This document shows, in pieces, positions 22,061 through 33,879 of a DNA stretch of 64,000 nt. The stretch is from Selenia dentaria (Eukaryota > Arthropoda > Insecta > Lepidoptera > Geometridae). The stretch lies in the NCBI GenBank assembly GCA_917880725.1, contig OU862886.1, positions 255,501 through 319,500 of the forward strand, written 5' to 3'. The position numbers and the translations under genes were made by a program. Position 1 is the first letter of the stretch; each line of letters opens with the position of its first letter. The notes beneath the pieces are model-generated. The model was not told the origin of the DNA, searched no databases, and was given only the letters and a program-made list of their open reading frames with translations.

Positions 22061-25000
22061 AATGTTTCATGCGTTACCGTTTTGATATTAAAACAAATAC
22101 AAAAATGTTGATGACTGCCATAATCACGCATATTGTATGAGAATCTGAGCTGGCTAGCTGTTACGGTTCAAAATGTACAGCCTTTTATAGGTAGAGCAGA
22201 CAGACAGCGTATGTCTTGTTGTAGCATCCCATAGTATCGTGCCCAGTTCGTGCGATCTGTGTGTAGTTGGCATGAGAGTTAGAGCATATAATTATATCTC
22301 ACTCAGTGATGTTGAACACGAGCTGCGTCCGAAACATCGCTGTGTCGGACATCGCTCATATGTAATGTTGCCCACTCCGTAATTAGTTAAATTTGTCCGA
22401 GATTTGCGCGATAACGCGCTTGCGCCGGCCGTTACACAATAAACGTGTTGATGTGTCCGCCCGAATCAATTTATTACAGGTAATCCGTTAAAAAAATGAA
22501 TAACTTTATTTGCGAAAATATAGCGACTCTTAAACCTCATCGACTAAACCTTGTTAAAGTAAAATAAAATTATATCTGAAGTAAGAATTAAGGTTCACTT
22601 ATTTTTTTTATTTTTTTTACTTTAATATTCGAGCAATTGTTTCAGCAATAATCGCCACAGTTGTTGTCTAAGGCAACAGGTACTGCGACATAGATCGTAA
22701 TTAATTTAAAAGTAATAGAGCGAATGTAATGTCACCTTTATGCCAATTTCCGTGGTGAGGTTAAAGTGCGTGTCACAGTAGAATGCATAACTGACGATAA
22801 CATAGAGCATCTTGCAGTTTCTAACCCGAAAATTAAAAACAAAATTTCATTCAAAGTAGTCACGTCGCAATTGAAAATAACACGGTACATCGGTAAGCAC
22901 ATACTACGCGATAAGCGATTAGTGTCAGGTGATTTACTGTTCAGGTGCAACATGTTCTAGATGGTCCAACGTACTAAAGGTATTAATTTTACAAAGCAAG
23001 ATGTCAATGAAGGCTTTAGTTTTAGTCTCATTCGCCCTATAACTTCTATTTTCTTTCCAATTATTATTTCAAGACACTATTACGCACCCTGTATTCAAGA
23101 GCTGCAAAGCATAATGATAATAACTTGAACAACAACTTGACTAACATGTCCATTTTCCGAACGGACTAAATGCTGTTTGCCGCTACCGGCATTTACAGCG
23201 TTGCCCTACCCTACAGTACTGTTGGCATTCCATTGATATGCAAAAGATTTTCTGTTACTGCGATGGTACTAGCCAAGATGGTCTCTTGAATAGCAAGCCT
23301 AGTAATATATATTTAATTTTGAAATTAGTATAACATTATGTAGATTCCTAACAGTTACGCAGCGGGATCTAACTCCAGAACTCGAGGCTCCGCAATCGTT
23401 TATTTTACGAATCCAGTGAACATGAATAATGTTAGAGGGAAGACGCGCGGCGCGACCGATTTGCATCTGTTCCGTCATCGTTACACCGAACACGGCTCCT
23501 AATTATGTTTCCGTTAATTTATTTACCCAAACGCGCGGCCCGAGGAGACGTCTCATTACTGCCCACCGAATTAACATAGTTTATAAACCTCACATCCACT
23601 CAACTCGGGAGCCACTCGGCTTGTTATTATTAAATGTCAAAATTAAAATGCACGTTCGTAAATTTTATGAATAAACTCATGAATACTGTTTAGAAATAAT
23701 TTGTAACGAGATTAAATTTAAACTTTTATTGTTCATTATATATTAAAATGTAACGACGGCTCAGACGTGGTGTAACCCACCCCGGGTTAACCAAAAGGCT
23801 GTGGCTGGTTCGATCACAACCAACTCAACTCGTTAAACTAAGTGACGCGAGACATTAACCACGTTGTAAGTAAATTCAGTGGGAATTCGTGCAATAGATG
23901 CAAGACCGTCGAGAGAGCCGTAAATAAGCTCTACTTCTATTTGCAAGGTGACGTGTTCGGCCGACCCCATCCGAACAGAAAACTTAATTCCCAAGACGGG
24001 CACCACCGCACCGAGCCGGGTGACCGGCAGCGGCCCCGGCCGGGAGACACGGATGACACTTTCTGTCTCAATATTTACGAGCTTAAGACGAACGAGATAA
24101 AGCCACGCGCACACCACTCAAGCGACGCGACTAACGGCGACACATGACGCATGACGCGCGATGGGACGAGCTGGTCCCGCACGCACGAGACACCCACTCT
24201 TAGGATGTGCAAATTAGCTCCACACCACACTGCACAAGTCGCACTGCTTGCTTCAGCCACGCTGCCGCGTTCCGTCTGATAAATAAATCAAGAATTTCCT
24301 TTGAGCGACCGTTGGCGTTGGTATAAACGGCTGCTTCCGAACATTACTGTATCCTATCATATGAACGTTTCATCTCTACTTGCCAAGCCATTGTAAATCA
24401 ACATCAGAATGTACTTATTTTATCTAATTACTTTCTCAACCCGGGAATTTTTTGATGTCAAATCCAGATTAATAATTAGCATAAATAGGTCAGATTAGAA
24501 ACAAGTTTATTCGACAATATCGATGGTGATACCGACCACAAATTAGACGCTCTCAGTACCTTTACGACGGCGGTGCGCAGGCGGAGCGTGGTGATCAGAT
24601 CACGTACGGCCATTAAGCTCAATCTGCCGATCGAGCGGCTGAGAGCTGACCGCAAACAAAATGCATTGCGAGCTCGCGCGCGCTGTCCTTGACCTGGCGA
24701 CGGCGTCGCCGCGGGTCGCAGCGACACGCAGCGGTGCGTGCGCGGCGAGTGCGGGCAGGTGCGCGCCGCACGCGCCACAAATATCAACACATGTCACTCA
24801 CCCCCGAGATATCGGCTGCGATACCGTTACCTCTTTATTATTATAGACATTGATAAGGGTCGTTACCTACTGTACGTACAAAATGCGAAAGCGTGGCCAT
24901 TAAAACATTTTCATTGCTTTTATCCATGTCTAGTCTGATGTTTATCCATGAATATATTTATTGTCAAAGATCATTAATTCTTTAAAAACATAATTACTAG

Positions 25001-26093
25001 TTGTACAGCGTCATGACATGAGTTAGAATTTGATATTAGCCTTGATTTCCAAAAATGAGTAGTTTCAAATATTATTATTGTTTTCAATACACTTGTTAGT
25101 AAAGTGAGCATTATTACATTTAGAGCTATAAACCGATCTATAACAACGTGCATAATACAATTATAACATACGTAGTGCTTATTAGAATTAACCCTGCTAA
25201 GTTAAATTAAAGCCTTACTGTAAATTATAGGCGAGTAAATAGACCATTTCCATTTAATCTGGTAATATAGTTTTAGAGTAACAGTTTTTTATGCTGAAAA
25301 TCCTTATACAATTTGGAATAAAAAATTAAATAAAAAAGCTCTATTTGCATATGGCGCGTGAAATAGAAACTTTGCCAAAAAAGCACGCCATTTGAGCATT
25401 TTGCTTCTCATAATTTTTTACATGTCTTTTTATCGTACCTAAGTTGCTGTGTGGTAAAAGAATTATAAGTATGTTTATTGCTCGCAACTGTGTTGATAAA
25501 CGTCATGAAACTCGTGAGCTGTGCTCATCAATTGTTTCATAAAACACTGTAACAAAACTAATCTTTATTTTGACTGGGAAATAAAAACTAAAAAAAAACA
25601 AAAGTCGAGTTCAGTTATCGGCGGCATAAGGAGATAATCTAGATGAGTATTGCGACAGTAAACAAGCGTCCAAGCGTCCATTGTCGCTGCACAAAGGTAC
25701 TGTTACGGACGAAACAAAGCGGCCGAGTGTTACATAATGTTATCGAAACCGATCTCATAATGACGTTCTTAATCTCGGATATCCGAGTGACGCCGCGCCG
25801 TGCGGTTACTCATCTCGTCTCGCGGCGTAGCGTCGCGTCGCGTCGCGTAGCGTCGCCTCGGCCGATGCTCTCGCTTGTACAAAATAAGTGGAACAAAAAC
25901 TGTTTAATTGAATACGAACAAGTTTTCCTGTTAGACGCGAGTAAGTCATACACGAGCTTCAACACTGATCGTATCAGTTTTTTTTTAACTGATTAGATTA
26001 TAATTTGGTACTTAAGTAACACAGTAATAACCTTATTGAACTAGTTTAAGCTTAAGGAACAATTAAGCTTATCTTATATAATTAAGAATATCC
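22061..26093. other. Non-coding stretch
   Basis: CpG-rich patches lie at 23990-24260, 24590-24790 and 25790-25870 (the last with 'gtagcgtcgcgtcgcgtcgc'-like tandem text). Open frames of about 60-117 codons overlap on both strands in those patches. None has splice or motif support. 23790-23830 has a B-box-like 'ggttcgatcac' but no convincing A box. Confidence 0.4.
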
Positions 26094-26105
26094 ACGGTAT
26101 TTACA

Positions 26106-26477
26106 AATTTAGATAAGCTCAAAGTCGCACAACGAGCTATGGAGAGGGCTATGCTCGGGGTTTCTCTACGTGATCGAATCAGAAATGAGGAGATCCGTAG
26201 AAGAACGAAAGTCACCGACATAGCTCAGAAGATTAGCCAATTGAAGTGGCAGTGGGCAGGGCACATAGCACGCAGAACAGATGGCCGATGGAGCCGAAAA
26301 GTTCTGGAGTGGAGACCACAGACCGGCAAGCGCAGCGTAGGTCGTACACCGGCACGGTGGACAGATGACCTGATGAAGATCGCAGGACGACGTTGGATGC
26401 AGGCCGCTTCCAACCGGTCCTTTTGGAAAATCATGGGGGAGGCTATGTTCAGCAGTCGACGTCCTACGGCTGAGATG
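26106..26477 (+). mobile_element. 5'-truncated RTE-clade LINE, copy 1
   Basis: An exact 12-base duplication, ACGGTATTTACA, flanks it at 26094-26105 and 26478-26489. The open frame encodes the C-terminal end of an RTE-type reverse transcriptase: AQRAMERAMLGVSLRDRIRN, then KWQWAGHIARRTDGRW, KVLEWRPQTGKRSVGR and ARWTDDLMKIAGRRWMQAA. It continues to the 3' end at GGCTGAGATG. Only the last 120 or so codons remain, with no catalytic YADD box. The frame is unbroken here, so the insertion is fairly young. Confidence 0.9.
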
Positions 26478-26489
26478 ACGGTATTTACA

Positions 26490-26660
26490 CAAATATTATA
26501 AATGCGAAAGTTTGAGTGGGTGAGAGGGTAAGGATATGGGCAAATGAGTGAAAATATTCGTTACTTTTTCACTTGGAATGGAAATAGCTTATACCCAGGT
26601 TTCACATATACACTACTTTTATCTTGATACACAGATATAGTTCCCGCGGGATTGGGATAA
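26490..26660 (+). repeat. Dispersed repeat family C copy
   Basis: 'atattataaatgcgaaagtt' through 'tagcttatacccaggtttcaca' and 'gttcccgcgggat' follow the order of a well-known lepidopteran repeat. It directly abuts the RTE insertion at 26106-26489, which landed at its start. Confidence 0.65.
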
Positions 26661-28316
26661 CATTAATTAAAAGGCGAACCAAAACTCGTAATAACAGAGT
26701 AGGAATAGGAAGTAAAGTTAACGTTTTGCCTCAATTGTCCACTAAACTTTTTGTTTGTGTCCCTTTCGATATGGTAAATGTTTATTTGGCCTTTTAGTGA
26801 CAAAAAAGTAATTGTTGTCAAAGATTTAGCTAATAGGAAAAACGGAATGGAGGTTCTTATCCAGGATTGGTTTGATCTGGGATTTACACAACAATCAACT
26901 AAGTCTACATTATGTTCTAATTTCTATATATATAGTAGGTATCTATGTGATAGTGTGCACAATAACGAGTACATTGAAAGAGATTCTTTGAGTGTGTAGG
27001 TATTATAAGCTATGCTTGTTCTGGATTCTTTTATATTTAATAAGTGTTTAAATTAAAATATCGCTAGTTTGTAGGTAATATAATTAATGAAGGAAGTGCA
27101 CGAGTGAATGTGAGTACCTCTTCAAACCAATTGTGGTTTCGATGGTACAATATGCCATGTATACATTGTTCATTAGTGTAAAGAATTGAATAAATAAATA
27201 AATAAATGTAATTTATATATTTTACATTTATAAATCTTTCTGTACATATTTATTGTCGTTATTATTAATTAGTTTGTGATAGTATGTACAACTGAATTGT
27301 GTTTGGTGACTGCCGATAGAACTAAGTAACTTGAAGCGTTCGGTGACGATGACGCGAGTTCCATGATTACATACCCGAAAAATGCTCAACGCGCCAAAAG
27401 TAAAGAAAGTTAAAAGTTAAAGAAGTTCTCACTTAAAAAGTATTATGTGAAACCGCTCAAGAGGTATGTATTCTAACGACTGACTATCAAGGACTGATGG
27501 TGTCATCTCGAGGGTGGTTTCGTCAGATGGGAACTAGAACGCGGCTGCCTACATCCGAGCTATCTTCTGTTTGAAACTTATCCATACGAGTAGCGTCACA
27601 GAATAACTAATAGTAGTGTGGCGTGTAATATTCCCAATTCCCATAACATAAGCTGCGATCCAACCGTCCAGTGAGTGTCGTCACGTCACGTAACGTATCG
27701 GCGCACGGCCTGGACAGTGGGAACCGCGCGGGAGCCGGCGCGGCTGTGAACTATCGGTTCCTGAATATTGTAAGTAGGTAAGGTGTTGCTAAAACTTAAC
27801 TATAATATTTTGTCTCCTACACAATATGTACTAGCTAAGTTCGTATTAACAGAATTAATATAACTTCTAAAAGTTTGGAACTAAAAGTCCAGTTGGTACC
27901 TGCATGATACAACTCAATCTTGTAAATATGTAAGACAAGATCATTTCCAATCGATACAGATATTGTAGGCGAAGCCGCATTTTGTGTTCTGCATAACTTG
28001 ATGAGGGATCTATGATATGTTACAAAAAGGAATAAAAAATGTTAATAATGAACTCGATGCCGTTTGGTACGAATATAGAACAAAATACTAATGAAATAGA
28101 GTTTATGTCAGGCTGCACTACGTCGTAGCTCGCAAAACTTACTTTGTTATTCACAACGATGAAATAGACAAAATATTTGTTTTTATAAATGTTATCGTTT
28201 GTTTTAAAATCCATTGTACAGTTTAAAGGCACCTTATTTAACTGTTGTTTGCAGTAAATATTTCTTTATTGACAAAGCTATTTAAAAAGCTATAAGTTAC
28301 AATACGTATTACACCA
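26661..28316. other. Non-coding stretch
   Basis: 27181-27210 has a short (AATA)n run. 27660-27776 is CpG-rich and ends at a good plus-strand donor (GTAAGTAGG at 27771), so it could be a 5' untranslated exon, but nothing else supports that. Confidence 0.35.
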
Positions 28317-28510
28317 AATATTATAAATGGAGAAGTAGGTATGCCTGTGTGGGTGGATGGATATGCGACACATTTTCACTCGAAGACTCATGACCTAGAT
28401 AAACAAGGGCTATATTTATTCCGGAAAACCGATAAGGATACATAGAAAGATAAGAAATACCTTTCCAAGCGAGCGCAACCATGGGATGCGTCTAGTTCGG
28501 TGCCTGCCGT
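28317..28510 (+). repeat. Dispersed repeat family C copy
   Basis: 'atattataaatggagaagta', 'ggtggatggatatgcg' and 'tattccggaaaaccgataag' follow the family's order but are diverged. Confidence 0.5.
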
Positions 28511-28970
28511 CGACAAAACTATTTTCACAAATTCGCACTCGACTCTACTTCTACTCTACTATCGTTTCTAAATCCAACTTTTACAATAATGTGGTCAATA
28601 ATGTTTTTAATATGACATATTGTTTTATCAAACATTACACCAAATCTAGTTAGCTAGAAAGTTGATAATATCCATATTAATGAATATTTCAATGCGTACC
28701 ATAGTTTTAGTGTAACTAATAAATATATAGCTAGCTTTTAAACTTGTGTACAAAATTACTAAGTTACTTCTTATCTGCACGTTAATATCTAATATAACCA
28801 ATTCGGTTAGCTATCTGAAGGTTGTAAACCAAGTCGTCCGCGCCCGCGTCCGCGTCGGGAGCAAAGGCAGTATCGGCTCACGTCACATTTGAATGTATTC
28901 TAATGGGTTGCGCATTACCGGGCGCGGTGGCGGCGGCGTGCGAGCTTATTTACCGCACCCGACACTTACC

Positions 28971-29081
28971 GTCTCGCACCACACGCCCTCCGCAATATCG
29001 ATACCGTTGTCTTCCATCCGAGATGTAAGTTCTCCATCATTTGGAATATTACTGATCGAATGTGATTGCGCCGATCGGAAT
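28971..29081 (-). CDS. Candidate 5' coding exon (weak)
   Basis: On the minus strand, an open frame from ATG at 29079-29081 reads MIFRSAQSHSISNIPNDG and later MEDNGIDIAEGVWCET. It meets a good donor (GTAAGTG) at 28970. No acceptor is obvious upstream, and plus-strand frames are open here too, so chance is likely. Confidence 0.15.
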
Positions 29082-29129
29082 ATCATCGGGCCATTTTTAG
29101 AAAGTTGCTTATTTGGAGAATATTAAGAT

Positions 29130-30840
29130 TTATGTTGCGGTTAAGCTTCAAATTACCGGGCGATATAAACTGTTCGGATCTATGTAGTAGACAGAGCGAG
29201 TGTGGGAGTGGGAAGGCGGGTGACATCTCGCAATTAATGAATTCACAGAGGCTCAGGCGCGACGGCCGAGTAGCGGGATCGTAACGTCTGCGCAGGCGCA
29301 GGTGACTAACGGGACCTAGGAAAGGTCGCCCGCGACACCCTCCCTGCCCTGCCCTGCTCTACTCTACCGCGATACAACTACTTATTGCATTTCACCCGTA
29401 CAGCTAAACACTTGACCTTAAAATATATAGACTTCAATTCAACAGTAACAGTGAAGGCGGCTTTGTACAGACGCTTCAAGCGTTAAAGTTATTATAAACT
29501 GCCGTACTGTTTATTTAAAAGAGTTTCGCAGTTCCATATAATTTGCTTGAAATGTAGCAATTTGTGAAGGTTCCAAAGACACTTTAGGAAGTCAAATTGC
29601 TGGACTGTGGAGTCTCAAAATCACGGAGTGACAAGCACACGCAGAAATTTTGGATAAAGCTCTTGTGAGACAGGGGACTACAACGAACATGAAGCTAAGG
29701 CAAAACCTTGCCTGTCTACTCATTTTATATTATTAAAAATCTGTGACGATAGTGCGCTCGACTGTTGTTTTACGAGTATATCATTCTTATCCAAAACCCA
29801 AATTATTAGGTACTTATGTAACACATTCATTTAAAATATTAAAAAAGTAAGTAAAAAGCAAGCTTGTCTCTCAAACGCTACCGGATCGGTGGCATTGCAA
29901 TGTTTATAGCTGACATAGAGACGCGGGTAGAGACGTTAGAGTAGCATTAAAACGTATTACGTGTCAAACGGCGCGCTCCACTAAACGGGTAAGCGCACCC
30001 CCGCGGGGACTACCCTCCACAAGTTTAAGCAGATTCGCAGTGTGCTTTACGTGAGACACCCTCGGCACGGCTACATCACAAAAGCGTTCAACAAACGACG
30101 TTTTGAATAAAAAAACGTCACATCATTAGTAAATTGTTAAACATCAGAAAGTGGGTTTCGTAAAAAATATGCAATTAAATCTTCAACTAGAACAATGACA
30201 TTGTATTGTAATTAGGGAATTACTAAAAAGAGCGGATCTCGGCATGCAAATGAATAGACTTTCTTTTATGAGTGTCGTAAAGGACGGCACGTCGACCGCT
30301 CGCAACGGCCGTTAGCGTTGTAACGGGCCGCGGCGGGACAGCGCAATGTTGCACATTTTGTGTTATTCGATTGTTTCTGCCTTTTTAAATCGCCCTTTAC
30401 CGTTACAATAAATTAGAAAGTCTAGTTTTTGTCCCGAACGGAATATTTTTACGGCGACCACTTTCTTTCACACAATGCGTTGTTTTTTAAAACATCCCTT
30501 ATTTGTCCGAACTTAACATTTATGAGTGTTTACGGCTAACGACCGTAACGGATTCATAGAAGACATTTTAATGTTCGTTTAGTGATCGACGGACGAAAGT
30601 CCAGGGGGCGTCGCGCGGGAGGGGGGTGTTCAGATGTAATAAAATGAAAGGTATTTAATTAGCCTCAAGACACAGGCTCAAACATATTTAGTGGCACGTT
30701 GAGAGAGGGCTGGGAGAGTGCGCGGGGATCAACTTGAGATCACGTGACTAAACATAATAAAATCTACGAGCGAAGCTCTGAAGCCGTTTTGGTGCATATT
30801 ATATATAGTGCATGCGTGTTTATTTGGTGATAAAATAAAA
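29130..30840. other. Non-coding stretch
   Basis: GC-rich text lies at 29200-29360 (with 'ctgcgcaggcgcaggtg' and repeated 'ccctg') and at 30600-30625. No coding exon found. Confidence 0.35.
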
Positions 30841-30851
30841 GTAGAACTTAC

Positions 30852-30861
30852 CGAGTTCCAT
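30852..30861 (-). CDS. Candidate first coding exon, minus strand
   Basis: On the minus strand, GCGCCATGG is a near-ideal translation-start context. The ATG is followed by GAA CTC G and then a strong donor, GTAAGTTC (30851 downward). That would leave a three-codon start, Met-Glu-Leu, with one base of the next codon. An initiator-like TTCAGTTC lies about 25 bases upstream (30882-30889). Upstream DNA to about 31000 is GC-richer. The end phase (one base over) is the same as that of the minus-strand exon at 44617-44676, so both could splice to one downstream exon as alternative starts. This rests on short motifs only. Confidence 0.3.
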
Positions 30862-30889
30862 GGCGCTGGCCAGCTATGAATGAACTGAA

Positions 30890-31602
30890 CGCGGGTGTAG
30901 CGCCCCTACCCTCGCTCCCTGCCGCCTAGACCTGTCTAGGGTTAGCCTGCATTATTCACCCCGCGATATGGGCAAAAACTTAAATGTCAGGTGATTTAAC
31001 CCTCCCGCACTCCCCACACCTGTAACGGGACTTGGCATAACTGGAGTACGAAAGTAGGGGTGGAGGCGACCTTTACGGTAATTGTCCTGTTTACGTTGAA
31101 CCCTCCGCTAACGAACAGGACCGTGCTAACGGGGCGCATATCATACGTAGTAATTAAGTCTATTTCAGTTAAATATACGCAACCCTGTCTTTTATAATCC
31201 TGCAGGTTTAGGCAGAGAGAAGTGTCATACACATCCATGTTTCGACTGTTGTTTCGTCTCATGTAACAATGGGCAAGCATAATATGTTCCTATCTATACA
31301 ATCGATGGGGAAATGTAACTTTAAAGGCGGGAATGGTCAGGTTCGATACAGTGGATTATGTATTTAGTATGTATTTATTAGTTTAAACCCGGTGCCGTAC
31401 TCCCATCTCATAAAGTAGTAATATTTAAACCTTACTATTAAATTTGGTATCACCACGTCAATATAGCAAGCTTAAAATAATAATGGATTACTATAGACGT
31501 TTTGATGCCGTATTATCAAATAGGGCACTCAATTCGCGTACTTTGCAACTGCGTCAGTGTTCTATTCGGGTTGGGCATTATAGGTATTGATCTAGGAACG
31601 CA
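30890..31602. other. Non-coding stretch
   Basis: No gene supported. It is AT-rich to the right and GC-richer at 30890-31060. The 94-codon minus frame at 30996-31280 has no known match. Confidence 0.35.
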
Positions 31603-31613
31603 CCATTAGGATC

Positions 31614-31817
31614 ATCATCCATCATCATCATCAGCCTGTAGCAGTCCACTGCTGGACATAGGCCTCTCCAATTGCACACCACTTAGGTCTATCTTGGGCT
31701 TCTCGCATCCAGTTCTTGCCAGCCGTCTTGCGCAGATCGTCACTCCACCGTGCCTTAGGACGTCCTACACTACGTTTGCCGAGACGCGGTCTCCACTCTA
31801 GAACTCGTTTAGGATTT
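31614..31817 (-). mobile_element. 5'-truncated RTE-clade LINE, second subfamily
   Basis: An exact 11-base duplication, CCATTAGGATC, lies at 31603-31613 and 31818-31828. The minus strand reads KRVLEWRPRLGKRSVGRPKA, then WSDDLRKTAGKNWMREAQD, and ends CAIGEAYVQQWTATG followed by a stop and an imperfect (ATG)n tail. This is the extreme C terminus of an RTE-type protein, unbroken but only 60-odd codons long. The wording differs enough from the copies at 26106, 47926 and 60798 to be another subfamily. Confidence 0.9.
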
Positions 31818-31829
31818 CCATTAGGATCG

Positions 31830-32279
31830 ATTACGGGTAAAAAAGGAATACGCCATAAATAGTATTGAAGTAATATGTTCGACGGTTTTTTGTCGGTGGG
31901 AGTACGATAGTAAGTATGATTATTCTAAGCTAATTACAAAACGCTCTCGATTTTGGATAGTTTAGTAAAAGGTGGGAGTAGCCCTCCAGCAGTGCAAGTA
32001 CCGAACTTACCGATCGATAAATTTGAATCTGGAGTTCGTACTTCGGAAAAACTGGCTTTATCGATCTTTTGTCAATCATTGCAAGTAAGTAACAAAATTA
32101 AGCGATCGGTAGACAAGTTCGATAAGATTTTACTTTATAACGGTAACCCTAGCATGGAACTGTAAAATTATGTTTGGGATTGTCTATTTAATCGATTTTA
32201 ACTATTGTTTTGTCAGCTTTGAAAACGAACTCGTTATAGCTTATCGAGAGGCGACGGGAATGGGGATATTGGTTTGATC
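31830..32279. other. Non-coding stretch
   Basis: No gene supported. A 70-codon frame at 31953-32165 has no recognisable motif. Confidence 0.35.
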
Positions 32280-32705
32280 TTACTAATATTATAAACGTGA
32301 AAGTTTGTATTTATATAATAATAATAATAACGTTTATTTCAGGCTGTCAGTACCCATAACACATACATAATTATTTAATAAAATATACTAATACAGCACA
32401 ATAAAACACAAAACAAAATAAATAATTCCTACTGGTGTAGGTATACGCCATTTTACTTCCTGTTTTTGTTCTGGTGGACAGATATTCAGAACCTATAAAT
32501 TTGACAGTATACATTATCAGACATGCATTGCAGTATTGCAGCATTTATGTATGAATGGATGTTTGTTATTCTCTTACGCTCAAACGGCTGGCCCCATTTT
32601 GGTGAAATTTGACATGGAGGTAGATGGGGCGCTGAATTAACACATCATTTTCATGCACATCATCATCATCCATCACCATGCGGGTGTACCCGTGGGGCGC
32701 AAGTA
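32280..32705 (+). repeat. Dispersed repeat family C, split by a LINE tail
   Basis: The start ('actaatattataaacgtgaa') is at 32282-32311. The continuation ('ggatgtttgttattctctta', 'ttttggtgaaatttgacatg', 'ttttcatgcacatcatcatc') is at 32545-32690. The two halves are adjacent in other copies, so the stretch between them was inserted later. Confidence 0.6.
32312..32540 (-). mobile_element. LINE 3' end inserted in repeat family C
   Basis: On the minus strand the insert ends AGCCTGAAATAAACG followed by a (TTA)n run, the usual tail of a lepidopteran non-LTR element (AATAAA signal plus short repeats). The body has no recognisable coding part. A 'tatttat'-like match on both sides may be its target duplication. 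Confidence 0.5.
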
Positions 32706-33174
32706 GTATTCATAAAAAAAATAGACTTCGGACTTCTTTTGATCATAGTAGAGCGAAATGTTAGTAAAAATCTTCAAATGATAGAAGGACGCATTGTGGA
32801 ATCCAAACAGTTCGTTATAATTGATATACTGTCGACAATTTGACGATCGTATTAGTAATCGTATATGACTTCCAAACATACTAGGGCCCGATACGATTCT
32901 TTAAATTTATCGATTTTAGCGATTCGACAAATTTAACGACTATTACGGTACTTGCACTGCAGCTAGGATACAGAGGCAAGTATAGCTGAAGTGGTATTGC
33001 TATAAAAACATACCAAAGTGAAACATCGGCCCAACACGTTCCTAATGCTGGAACTCTGGCTGGAGAGCTGGGAAGAGGTCATTTAAAAAGCCATCAAGTG
33101 ATGACCGCACTATAGGTTGACCTTGTTGTTCTGTCCAGAACGACAAGGCGAGCTCCGCTGTATGGTATTGCATG

Positions 33175-33224
33175 AGCATACATACATACATACATACATA
33201 TATACATACATACATACATAGCAT
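33175..33224. repeat. (CATA)n microsatellite
   Basis: About eleven CATA units with one TATA interruption. Confidence 0.9.
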
Positions 33225-33813
33225 AGTGCAATACTGTAGATAAAAAAAAACAATATAACAGAATCTGACGTCACTTTTAGAGTTTTATAAATAGTATTAC
33301 ACGGATGAATGAATACTTCACTCCCGTAGAAGTCTGTTTGGTAACAAAACCTTTGGAATCGGTTGCAAATGTAAAATCTGCAACTTGTGTGATAATAGAA
33401 GCAAAACAATGAGGTCTCTAATATTTTCGGAGTTGTCTCGGGCGAAACACGCGCACAAAAACTGTAGTTATGAACGCGATTTATAACAATGAAAAATATG
33501 CAAATATCTTCTAATTAGCACGAGTATGTAACTATCATTAACATAGCATGCATATTATTACAATAATTCCTACATTATAATAATAGCTACACTGCACAAC
33601 AGTTTTTATGCCTTGTTCGTTGTTAGCGGAGCCGAGACCAACAAAATGGAGAGATAAATAACTACGTCCTACAGCTAGACCAATATAAATGCCAACTTTT
33701 TATATCAAAATTGATGTGTTTTTGCATAAAAAGTGAATTGTTTTGTGATTTACTGGCTAGAAGTTTTTTGGTGCGATTCTTCCTTAGATTTGGTTCTGGG
33801 AACGCAAGCACAC

Positions 33814-33878
33814 CGAGTCGCCACACCGAGTCGCCACACCGAGTCGCCACACCGAGTCGCCACACCGAGTCGCCACAC
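33814..33878 (+). repeat. Five tandem 13-base units
   Basis: CGAGTCGCCACAC is repeated exactly five times, then a partial unit turns into a CpG-rich stretch. Because 13 is not a multiple of 3, the units cycle through reading frames. Confidence 0.95.
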
Positions 33879-33879
33879 C

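Noticed and set aside
23780..23835. B-box-like 'ggttcgatcac', possible tRNA or SINE head
   Set aside because: No matching A box at the right distance and no cloverleaf could be drawn.
33814..33878. 13-base tandem repeat as a CRISPR-like array
   Set aside because: The units are directly adjacent with no spacers. It is an ordinary minisatellite in a eukaryotic setting.
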